NCBI RefSeq assembly: GCF_003315035.1
Contig: NZ_QNRE01000015.1
Location: 124,001 to 188,000, forward strand
Length of the DNA: 64,000 nt
From: Nocardia puris
GTDB lineage: Bacteria; Actinomycetota; Actinomycetes; Mycobacteriales; Mycobacteriaceae
Direction: 5' to 3'
The notes under the pieces are model-generated. The model was not told where the DNA came from and made no database searches. It saw only the letters and a program-made list of their open reading frames with translations. Made by a program: the position numbers and the translations under genes. Position 1 is the stretch's first letter. Each line of letters starts with the position of its first letter. Positions 25,280 to 32,535 of this stretch are shown here, in pieces.

Positions 25280-25401
25280 GAGCGCCCCCGCTCGGTGTCG
25301 GGGTGGCGTCGTGTACGCGCGGCGCGCCGATCACGCCGGCCGGCCGAGTCCCGGGCCGGCCTCGCACCGGCGGTTCGGCGCTGGATGATGTCCGGATTCA
25401 T
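25270..25401 (-). CDS. Small basic leader ORF coupled to the next array gene
   Basis: A 43-aa Arg-rich ORF (QRRTAGARPARDSAGRRDRR) starts at ATG 25401. Its TGA overlaps an ATG of the following gene as ATGA. It may act as a leader whose translation opens the next start, rather than as a functional protein. The ribosome binding site is weak. Confidence 0.35.
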   Translation of the reverse strand: MNPDIIQRRTAGARPARDSAGRRDRRAARTRRHPDTERGRSWR

Positions 25402-25415
25402 GCGATCGCCTGGCG

Positions 25416-26249
25416 CTAGAGGCCCATGTCGAAGCCCGCATCCGGCCAGATGGCATCGGTCGGGTCGAAGGTCAGATCCGGGATGACAGCCCCTCGGGCC
25501 AGGCTTTTGAGATCCAGTGTCGCGACCGCCCTGCCCACCAGGTGGTGCAGTTCTTCCACGCTGGGGACCAAGACGTCGGTAGGCAGATCTTCCGCCCTCA
25601 CACCCGCGCTGGCGCGCACTGCGGCCTCGTCGGCGTCGTCGAGCCACGACAGCGTGCGCCATCGTTCACGCAACCGGGTGCGGCTGAAGTTGTACACCGC
25701 TGATCTCACGGCGAGTTCCCAGCCGTCCTCGGTGGCGGGAATGAGTTCTGCGAGGTCGGCGGCACCGAGTTGCCCCGAATAGGCGAGCGCGACAATGGTT
25801 TCGCGCAGCGTTGTCACGTTCTCGCGGAGTTGGTGGCGCACGTCGGCGGGCAGCCCTGGGGCGAACCATGAATGATCGGCCTGTGCGGCGGTCGACATCT
25901 CGACAATGCTCCACATGCGTTCTGCGATGCCGTCGACGGCGCAGCGAGCCACCGGATGCTGCGGAGAATCGCCGGGCGGCAGCCAATCCGCGTTCGTGGC
26001 GCCATGGGAGGCTTCCCGATCGATCGTGCGAATCAATTCGACCGGGATTCCCTGTCCTTCGGCGCGGACGTAGAGAGCCAGCCGTGCCGCGCCGCGTTCA
26101 TGCAGTTCGTCTCGCCAGGCGTGCAGTGCACCGCGATCCCCGCCGGGCCGAGCCCGAGGGAACCCCTCCTCGAGCAGGTAGTAGAACAGGATCGCCTCGC
26201 CGAACGCTCGGCGGGCCAGGCGCGCTTGCCAGTCGCGCAACTCAGCCAT
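25416..26249 (-). CDS. Paralogue-array protein (GVP/ExxxLW family)
   Basis: This 277-aa protein starts at ATG 26249 with GGGGGTC upstream. It has the family N-terminus (LRDWQARLARRAFGEAI), the central step GQGIPVELI and a weakened third segment (GAADLAELIPATEDGW). The C-terminus is acidic and ends PDAGFDMGL. It is mostly helical with no membrane segment or catalytic motif. The next gene upstream is the metallo-beta-lactamase-fold enzyme, about 75 bp away. Confidence 0.75.
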   Translation of the reverse strand: MAELRDWQARLARRAFGEAILFYYLLEEGFPRARPGGDRGALHAWRDELHERGAARLALYVRAEGQGIPVELIRTIDREASHGATNADWLPPGDSPQHPVARCAVDGIAERMWSIVEMSTAAQADHSWFAPGLPADVRHQLRENVTTLRETIVALAYSGQLGAADLAELIPATEDGWELAVRSAVYNFSRTRLRERWRTLSWLDDADEAAVRASAGVRAEDLPTDVLVPSVEELHHLVGRAVATLDLKSLARGAVIPDLTFDPTDAIWPDAGFDMGL

Positions 26250-26324
26250 CAGCACGACCCCCTTCGTTCGGTGCTGTGGCGTAATGGGTTGTGGTAGTTC
26301 ACTTTTTAGGTCCTGTCGCTGGTG

Positions 26325-27206
26325 TCATCGGAGACCCGGAGCGTGGGGGTTCCAGCGGTAGCCGTCGGTGGTGTGGTGGGTGATGTGACCGAATTGGGCG
26401 TCGGCGAAATGCACGGCGAATCCGAGGGTTCCGGGCGCGGCGAGGTCGTCGATGAGCCGGGCCGCGGTTCTGCGGGAGGCGATCGGGTCGTCGTCGGGGG
26501 CGGCGGTCAGGTCGGGGTGGGTCACCTGTAGCGGCGTGGTGAGGGCGTCACCGATCGCGGCCAGCCGCTGCCCTCGGGAGGTGACCAGGTAACCGGTGTG
26601 GCCGAGGCTGTGTCCGGGCAGGGCGATCGCTCGCACGCCGGGAAAGATCTCCTCTCCGGCGGTGATGGTCGTGACCTGCCTACTGAATCGATCCAGGAAG
26701 ACTTGCGCGGTGCCGTCGGCGATCGCGAGATCTGGTCTGGCCCATTCGGTTTCCCCGACTACGACGCGGGTGTGGGCGAAGGGCCCGGGTTCCGGGGTCA
26801 GGCACAGCCAGCCGATGTGGTCGAGGTGCAGGTGGGTCACCGCGATCAGCTCGATGTCTGCGGGGTTCTTCCCGGCTGCGGCGAGGCTGTCGAGCAGTCC
26901 GCCGCCGTGTAGGGTGCCGACGTCGGTGGGGACGCTGAGTGGCCCGAAGCCGGTGTCGATCAGCATGGCCCGGTCACCGTGTTCGATCAGGAGCGCGCCG
27001 AGGCTGGCGGTGAGCCAGCCGTCGGGGTTGAGGAGGTGGGCGTGGTCGATCCACAGGTCCTCACTCGCACCGGGCAGCCACATGCCGGGGTTGAGGAGCC
27101 CGACTCCGTCGGGCAGGTAGGTCACGCGCAGATCGCCGATGAAGATCGAGCGCTGAGCGCCCGGTCGGGTGAATTGGGTCGTCGCTGAATGGGATAGCTG
27201 AGCCAT
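26325..27206 (-). CDS. Metallo-beta-lactamase-fold hydrolase
   Basis: This 293-aa MBL-fold enzyme has the zinc motif THLHLDH (His 125, His 127, Asp 129, His 130), a further zinc His in LPGHSLGHTG and Asp in AIGDAL, as in lactonase and glyoxalase-II-like branches. No signal peptide is seen. It starts at ATG 27206 behind GGAGGAA. It sits inside the paralogue array and is oriented with it, so it is probably cotranscribed cargo. Quorum-lactone or other ester hydrolysis is possible, but the substrate is not readable. Confidence 0.92.
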   Translation of the reverse strand: MAQLSHSATTQFTRPGAQRSIFIGDLRVTYLPDGVGLLNPGMWLPGASEDLWIDHAHLLNPDGWLTASLGALLIEHGDRAMLIDTGFGPLSVPTDVGTLHGGGLLDSLAAAGKNPADIELIAVTHLHLDHIGWLCLTPEPGPFAHTRVVVGETEWARPDLAIADGTAQVFLDRFSRQVTTITAGEEIFPGVRAIALPGHSLGHTGYLVTSRGQRLAAIGDALTTPLQVTHPDLTAAPDDDPIASRRTAARLIDDLAAPGTLGFAVHFADAQFGHITHHTTDGYRWNPHAPGLR

Positions 27207-27349
27207 GAGTGGTTCCTCCGTGATTGTGCGGGTTAGCGGGTTTTCGTGTGGGTTGGGATGGCGAGTGCGCTGTGGGTTCCGGTTCCACGCGGTCGTCGCC
27301 TGGGGCGATTTCGGCCCGGGAGGGGCGTGGGGTGCGGCGCGTCGGCTGG

Positions 27350-28288
27350 TCACGGCCGTTCCGCCGCGTCGAGCCCGGGTGGCGCGGTCCCGAGTCCGGT
27401 GTCGGGCACCACCCAGTACGGGTTGTCGTGATCCGGTGCGGTGTCGGCGTCTGCGCGGGCGCCGGTGTGGGGTGCGGTGCCGGTGAGGTTGGCTGCGGCG
27501 ATCGCTGTCCCCGCATCGGCGGCAGAGGCTGGGCCCGTGACGGATTCGATATCGGCCGCTAGGGCCAGTGCCGTGCGGATATCTCGGGTGAGGTCGGCGT
27601 TGCTGGTGCGGACCGTTGTGGCGTCGAGGGGGTGCACTCCCGCGCTGGCGGCGGCGTGGACCCGTCGCCGGTACATGCCGGTGTCGCGTCGCGCGGCGGT
27701 GATCCACGCGGTGCGCGCGGTGTCGTCGTCCAGATCGCGCACCATGGCCGCGCCCCGGCCGATCCACTCCCGCGGGCCGCGGGTCCAGACCTGGCGCATC
27801 TCGTCGCGATCCAGCCGCAGCAGTCGCGTGATCACCAACGCGTAGGATCTGATGTCGGTCATCGCGTGGTCGAATTGCCGTGCCAACCGGGGATCTTCAC
27901 GGGCGCCGAGGACACCGTGGCGAGCGTTGAGCGCGGTCATCTCCCGTAGCACGCTCACGTCCGCGCTCACGGCGGTGAGCAGTGAGTCCCGGTACACGCG
28001 CCCCACCGGCACCGCCCGATACTGCATCCATCGCCCGCCGCGCTCGGCGTAGGACTGCATCGCGGCGATCCACTCCGGTGCCACGCCCCCAGCGCGCGCG
28101 AGCTCCAGGAGGTGGTTGTGTGCGCTGATCGCGGCTTCCAGTGCCGCATACTCGGCTTGATTCATCGGCGCGGAGCCCGATTCAGCCGCGACGAGGATTC
28201 CGTGCAGCCGGTGGTGGGCGGCGCGGAGTCGGTTGAGCACTCTGCGCTGCATCGCGGTCGGCGTCACAACCTCGACCTGATGGGTCAT
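27350..28288 (-). CDS. Paralogue-array protein (GVP/ExxxLW family)
   Basis: This 312-aa protein shows the family signature clearly: MQRRVLNRLRAAHHRL at the N-terminus, GGVAPEWIAAMQ ... GGRW, LDRDEMRQVWTRGPREW, and the C-terminal DAGTAIAAANL at about residues 258-268. An acidic tail contains NPYWVVPD. It is the closest visible relative of the upstream neighbour (28401-29303), and both carry AAASAGVHP. There is no membrane segment or catalytic motif. ATG 28288 is used; GTG codons three and one codons before it are alternatives. Confidence 0.8.
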   Translation of the reverse strand: MTHQVEVVTPTAMQRRVLNRLRAAHHRLHGILVAAESGSAPMNQAEYAALEAAISAHNHLLELARAGGVAPEWIAAMQSYAERGGRWMQYRAVPVGRVYRDSLLTAVSADVSVLREMTALNARHGVLGAREDPRLARQFDHAMTDIRSYALVITRLLRLDRDEMRQVWTRGPREWIGRGAAMVRDLDDDTARTAWITAARRDTGMYRRRVHAAASAGVHPLDATTVRTSNADLTRDIRTALALAADIESVTGPASAADAGTAIAAANLTGTAPHTGARADADTAPDHDNPYWVVPDTGLGTAPPGLDAAERP

Positions 28289-28400
28289 CACGACCACCCC
28301 GCCCGAATGGTGGCCTTCAGTGTGGTTCTGGCGACTCGACCATCGGGGTCCCGGCGTGCGTTGCGCTCACGGGTTGTCTCGTGGCGGGGCGGGGCGGGGG

Positions 28401-29303
28401 TCATTGTGGCCCGCCGATCGGATCGGGATCGGGCCCCGGCGTGGCGTGCTCGACGCCGGTCGCGGGCTCGGCCGCTTCGTCGGCGAACAGATCCCGTTCT
28501 TGGGTGCCGGTCAGCCCGGCGTCGCGTAGGGCTGTGCTCGCAGTGTCCGGGGTGGGGTTTCGCCAGCGGTGGATGATCGCGGACCGGTCGAGGCGGGTGC
28601 GGGTGCCGCGCACCAGATCGGTTGGCTGGGTGGTCACCGGCACGTCGGTGGCGGGATGCACGCCCGCGCTCGCCGCCGCGGCGGTTCGCCGGCGCAACCC
28701 GCTGGTGTCGGTGTCGGCGGCGTCATACCATCGTGCGCGCACGACGGCGGGATCCAAGCCCGCGACCCGGGCTGCGGCGTCGGTCTCCCATGCGCCGGGG
28801 TCGCTGGTCCAGATCTCGCGTGTTTCCTCCGGTTCCAGGCCCAGGAGTTTGGTGACGATCAGCGCGTCGGCGCGTCTGTCCCGCATGACCGTGTGCAGGC
28901 GGCGTGCCGCCTGACGGTTTTCGGCGAGGCCCGCTGGCCCGTACCGCGCATCCAGCCCGGTGATCGTGCGCAACGTCGCGACGTCATGGGTCACGCGGGC
29001 GACCAGGTCCGCGCGATCGACGTGTCCGGTCGGTAGTTCGGACAACTCGCGCACGGGCGCGCCCTGGTCCGCTCCTTGCTGGATCGCGGCGATCCATTCC
29101 GGCGGGATCCCGCCCGCCAGAGCGACATGGATCAGCGCGTGCTGCCGGTCGATCTCGGTTTCCAGTCTGGCCAGCGTGCGTCGATCGATGTCGCGGGCGC
29201 TGGCCAAGGCGTGGTGCAGTCGCTGCTGTTCGGTGTTCAGTCGCCGGATCACGCTGCGCTGCAAGATGTTCAGATGGTCCGGTGACACCGGGTGCGAGAC
29301 CAT
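28401..29303 (-). CDS. Paralogue-array protein (GVP/ExxxLW family)
   Basis: This 300-aa protein has family segments LQRSVIRRLNTEQQRL, GGIPPEWIAAIQ, LEPEETREIWTSDPGAW, AAASAGVHP (shared with the neighbour) and a C-terminal TASTALRDAGL. A long acidic Pro-rich tail follows. The start (GTG 29306 or ATG 29303) overlaps the TGA of a 51-codon leader ORF, so translation is coupled to that leader and thus to the structured RNA before it. Function is unknown. Confidence 0.8.
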   Translation of the reverse strand: MVSHPVSPDHLNILQRSVIRRLNTEQQRLHHALASARDIDRRTLARLETEIDRQHALIHVALAGGIPPEWIAAIQQGADQGAPVRELSELPTGHVDRADLVARVTHDVATLRTITGLDARYGPAGLAENRQAARRLHTVMRDRRADALIVTKLLGLEPEETREIWTSDPGAWETDAAARVAGLDPAVVRARWYDAADTDTSGLRRRTAAAASAGVHPATDVPVTTQPTDLVRGTRTRLDRSAIIHRWRNPTPDTASTALRDAGLTGTQERDLFADEAAEPATGVEHATPGPDPDPIGGPQ

Positions 29304-29458
29304 CACCGCAACCGCCTCGATACGCGTGCCGCTGCGGTATCAGCGTTGTCGGGCCCCTCCACATGTGCGGGCCGGCGGGGGTTCGGGGTGCTCGATGGGT
29401 TCGGTGTCGTGGTGGCAGGGTGCCCGGGAGTCCCGGGCACGGGGGCTGCTGTGCTCAC
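29303..29458 (-). CDS. Small Pro/Thr-rich leader ORF coupled to the next array gene
   Basis: A 51-aa ORF begins with GTG 29458 six bases after GGAGG and ends in a TGATG overlap with the next gene. It is rich in Pro, Thr and Ala (TTTPNPSSTPNPRRP). Its Shine-Dalgarno sequence lies in the 3' arm of the conserved RNA structure at 29459-29564, so the leader would report the state of that RNA to the downstream gene. Confidence 0.5.
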   Translation of the reverse strand: MSTAAPVPGTPGHPATTTPNPSSTPNPRRPAHVEGPDNADTAAARVSRRLR

Positions 29459-29564
29459 GAATGACCTCCGTCGTGTTGGGTTCGGTCCGAGTCCCTGGGA
29501 CTCGGCGGGAGGTCCCTTGTGCCTTGTTGGGGCGAGCATCGCGGTCCTTACCCGTGACCGATGC
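29459..29564 (-). promoter_or_regulatory. Conserved structured 5' leader, copy 2
   Basis: On the minus strand this leader contains CATCGG, CGGGTAAGG, GGGACCTCC, a perfect 9-bp hairpin (29487-29505, one-base loop) and ACGACGGAGGTC. GACCTCC (29508-29514) is complementary to GGAGGTC (29463-29469), the Shine-Dalgarno region of the following ORF, so a closed form would block translation. The same blocks and spacing recur at 35553-35665 with a different hairpin sequence. It matches no riboswitch I know. Confidence 0.55.
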
Positions 29565-29677
29565 CGGTGCTCGCCTGTCGGGGTTCGAGCGGAGTTCAGT
29601 TCAGCCTTGTGTGTCGGTCGTTGGTTCACTCCCTCGTTCGGTGCCGTGGCCGCAAGGCCCGGAGGCGGCGCGGTCCG

Positions 29678-30613
29678 TCACAGCCAGTACCCGTCATCGG
29701 GTTGGATGAATTCCGTTGTTCCAGTGTCATTTTCGAGATTTTCGACGGTGATCGGGGCGTGCGGTGCGGAGGCGTGGCTGAACGTCGCCTGCGAGGTAGG
29801 GTCGTTGCCGGGTAGGTCCCGAGCCGCGCCGCCGAGGTCGGCCGCGTCGATCGCCGTGCCGGCTCCCGGTTCTGCGGTGTCCAGTTCGGTGGTGATCAGG
29901 GCGACCAATTCGCGGGGTCTCGTCGGTGGTGTGAACGCTCTGGTCCTGGTGAGCCGGATTCCGGCTTCGTCCGCCGCGATCGCCTCCCAGCCGTAGTCCC
30001 AGCCGTACGGGGATCGTGCCGCGGACCGCCATTCCGCGCTGATCCGGGCGGGATCGAGGCGGGCGCTGTCGGCGGCGGCCGCGCGGACCCAGGCGCCGGT
30101 ATCGCCCCACAGCGTCTTCGGCTCAGCTCCGCTGACACCGGCCAGCCGTGCGGCCGCGACGCTGCGGCGCCACATCGCCGCCATGACGAACTCGACCGAT
30201 TCGGCGGTGGTAGGGTCCTCGGCGTGCAGGCCCAGACGGTGGGCGGCCGCGTCCACTCCGGTGTACCAGCGCAGCTTGCTCCAGTCATCGCGTAGCCCGG
30301 CCAGCACGGTGGCGCGATCGGCGCGCACCGCGGGTTTGGGTAGTGCGACGCCGGGGTGCCAGATCAGTCCTGCGCGTGCGCTGTCGGCCACCTCCCGTAC
30401 CCAGGCTTCGGGCACACCGGCCGCGCTGGCGAGCCGCTCGAGCGCCTCGAGGGTCGAGACGAGGGTGTCGATGTCCTCCGTTGTCTCCACGGACCGGTCT
30501 CGGCCACCGCGCCGGCCCGATCGCGAGGCCGGCTCGGCGAGTTCACGCGCCAGGCTGTGCCACTCGCCCAGGGTGCGCAGCACTTTCGTTTGCAGCGGGG
30601 TCGGCTTGGCCAT
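29678..30613 (-). CDS. Paralogue-array protein (GVP/ExxxLW family)
   Basis: This 311-aa protein starts at ATG 30613 with GGAGGC upstream. It has family segments LQTKVLRTLGEWHSL, AAGVPEAWVREV, PKTLWGDTGAW and the C-terminal GAGTAIDAADL at about residues 250-260, and ends with an acidic tail (FIQPDDGYWL). It carries a charged insertion after the first helix (RSGRRGGRDRS). The frame is open upstream to 30919, but that part is low-complexity Arg/Pro and overlaps the previous gene, so I do not include it. Confidence 0.78.
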   Translation of the reverse strand: MAKPTPLQTKVLRTLGEWHSLARELAEPASRSGRRGGRDRSVETTEDIDTLVSTLEALERLASAAGVPEAWVREVADSARAGLIWHPGVALPKPAVRADRATVLAGLRDDWSKLRWYTGVDAAAHRLGLHAEDPTTAESVEFVMAAMWRRSVAAARLAGVSGAEPKTLWGDTGAWVRAAAADSARLDPARISAEWRSAARSPYGWDYGWEAIAADEAGIRLTRTRAFTPPTRPRELVALITTELDTAEPGAGTAIDAADLGGAARDLPGNDPTSQATFSHASAPHAPITVENLENDTGTTEFIQPDDGYWL

Positions 30614-30774
30614 CACGCCGCCTCCCTCGCTGAGGCAGTCCCCCGCAGCGCCCGGGGGACGCGGTTTACCGATGCGGTCACCGCGAGCAGCGGGATCGAC
30701 TGTCGACGCGGCTGGTCGCCCCTGCGTATCGTGTCGGCCTCGAGTTGTTTCGGTCCTGTGACGGCCGGTGGCAT
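30613..30774 (-). CDS. Possible small leader ORF overlapping the array gene start
   Basis: A 53-codon frame from ATG 30774 ends in a TGATG overlap with the following array gene, like the leaders at 25270, 29303 and 42437. There is no clear ribosome binding site. It is listed because the overlap pattern recurs; it may not be a gene. Confidence 0.28.
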   Translation of the reverse strand: MPPAVTGPKQLEADTIRRGDQPRRQSIPLLAVTASVNRVPRALRGTASAREAA

Positions 30775-30848
30775 GTGCGGCACGGTGTGGTGGCTGTCGC
30801 GGGCGCCGGGTGCGGCGCGGTCGGGGCGCAGTCGTGGTGGACTGCCGG

Positions 30849-31645
30849 TCACGACAGCTCCGGATCGTTGGATCGAGCGGTATCGAGATCGGTTTCGGGC
30901 CACGGATTGCATTGGTCACCTCCGGGGTCGGTCGTGGTCGGATCTGGAGAATCTTCCTGTCCTTCGCGGTGGGTGGGGTCGTGCGCGGTGACGTCGGTCA
31001 CGACCGGCTCGGGCACCGCTCGGATCGGCCAGGGCGAGAGCGGGGCTGGCGATCCGGCAGGGTTGTCGCGGCCGAGTTCGGTTCGCGCGGCGGCGATCAG
31101 TGCCCCGGGTTCGGCGTGCACCGGCACGACCGCCCGCCCGTCCTGCGCTCGGATTCCCGCCCTGGTCAGTGCGCGGTATTGCGTGTCGTGATCGGGGTCG
31201 ATGCTGCGCGCCGCATGGATTCGGCGTCTGGTGAGAGCACCACGATCGAGCACCCGGACGGAGTCGGTGGTGCGGGCGATCCAGTCGGATTCGCCTGTGC
31301 CCCAGAGCCGCTGCGCTTCACCAGGTGTCAGCGCGAGCAGGTCGCTCAGCGCCAGGGCACGGTTCATCCCCACCTCGATACCGGCGCTCAGGACCGCGTC
31401 CAGTCTCGCGTCCGAGGGCGGCGCCAGGGTCGGGACCACGGCTTCCAGTCTCATCAGTTCGCGCAGCCGGTCGATGTCGCCGTGCAGGGCATCCAGCAGC
31501 ACCTCCCGATCGACCGGAGCCGCATGCAGGTGGGGCCGCAGCCCGGCAGGCCATCGTCGTCCCAACTCGCCGAGACGCAATGCCCAGGAACGCCACTCTC
31601 CGGGAACCCCGCCTCGAGCAGCGAGGGTGCGTCGGTTTCGCTCAT
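30849..31645 (-). pseudogene. Paralogue-array protein, N-terminus frameshifted or truncated
   Basis: The frame ending at 30849 encodes clear family segments (GGVPGEWRSW ... GRRW, LTPGEAQRLWGTGESDW) and an acidic tail. It has no start codon near its natural beginning. The only well-placed start is ATG 31645, which overlaps the upstream TGA as ATGA and has AGAGGA before it, but it lies in another frame and would end after about 64 codons. One indel at about 31600-31640 would join the two. The usual 40-60 residue N-terminal helix is also missing. Either a recent frameshift or a base error is likely. Confidence 0.6.
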
Positions 31646-32535
31646 CTCGAGTCCTCTGTGTCTGTGTGGAAGGTGCGGAAATCGGGGCGGAAATCGGGGC
31701 CGAAGCCGAGGTCTTCGACCGGGGTCGGGGTGCCGGGGAGGTGGAACCAGTCGGTGGGTGGCGGCTGGAACGGCAGTCCCGGCACGGGGACGTGCATGTC
31801 GGGTGTACAGCGGTGCAGGGGCCCGGCGGCGGCATCGAGGATCACCCGCATCTCGGGGTCGATGTGACGCAGGATGTAGGTCGACATCGAGGACTTGTCC
31901 TCGGCGATGCGAGCCGCTTCGAACCCGCGGTGCAGTGCCGCGAAACGGATGGCCACGCCCCGGTGTTCCCACCAGCGACGGCACCAGGTGTAATTCCCCT
32001 CGCGGGAGCTGCCGGTCAGGCGCACCGCGGTGATGGGCAGCAACCACCGCTCGGTGAACTCGGTGAAGTCGGTGAACCGCGGCGGCGGTGGCGTCTTCTG
32101 CTCGCTCGCCCCGTCCTCGCCGGTCGCTGGAGGTGGCGGTGGTGGTGGCGGTGTGACCGCGGTGCCGAAGAAGTTGTAGGGCACCGGTTCGAACGCCAGC
32201 GAGGCCAGTGGCTGATGCCGGGCCCGCGTGCAGCGATGCAACGGCCCGTTCGCGGCATCGAGAATCACCCGGAAATGCGGATCGACGTGCCCCACCAGGT
32301 AGGCGTTCATCGCCGATCCGACCTTGGAGCGGCGTGTCGCCTCGAACCCGCGGTGCAGGTGGGCGATTCGCACCGCCACCGGGCGGTGCGCCCACCATTG
32401 CGTGCACCAGGTGTAGGTCTGCTCGCGGTGCGATTCGGCCAGGCGAACCCCGATCATCGGCAGCAGCCATTCCTGCGCGAACTGCACAAAATCCCGGAAC
32501 CGCGGCGCGGTCGGAGAGGGCGTAGCGCTCACCAT
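31642..32535 (-). CDS. Tandem double DUF4913 protein
   Basis: This 297-aa protein is made of two copies of one domain. Copy 1 (about residues 10-120) and copy 2 (about 155-265) align over their whole length (WLLPMIGVRL/WLLPITAVRL, YTWCTQWWAH/YTWCRRWWEH, LHRGFEA in both, ILDAANGPLHRC/ILDAAAGPLHRC). They are joined by a poly-Pro linker. The W-x-x-W-W-x-H and domain pattern matches DUF4913, usually a single-domain protein of actinobacterial plasmids and integrative elements. It overlaps the coupling-protein stop, so it is probably cotranslated and may work with that ATPase. GTG 32532 is an alternative start. Confidence 0.82.
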   Translation of the reverse strand: MVSATPSPTAPRFRDFVQFAQEWLLPMIGVRLAESHREQTYTWCTQWWAHRPVAVRIAHLHRGFEATRRSKVGSAMNAYLVGHVDPHFRVILDAANGPLHRCTRARHQPLASLAFEPVPYNFFGTAVTPPPPPPPPATGEDGASEQKTPPPPRFTDFTEFTERWLLPITAVRLTGSSREGNYTWCRRWWEHRGVAIRFAALHRGFEAARIAEDKSSMSTYILRHIDPEMRVILDAAAGPLHRCTPDMHVPVPGLPFQPPPTDWFHLPGTPTPVEDLGFGPDFRPDFRTFHTDTEDSR

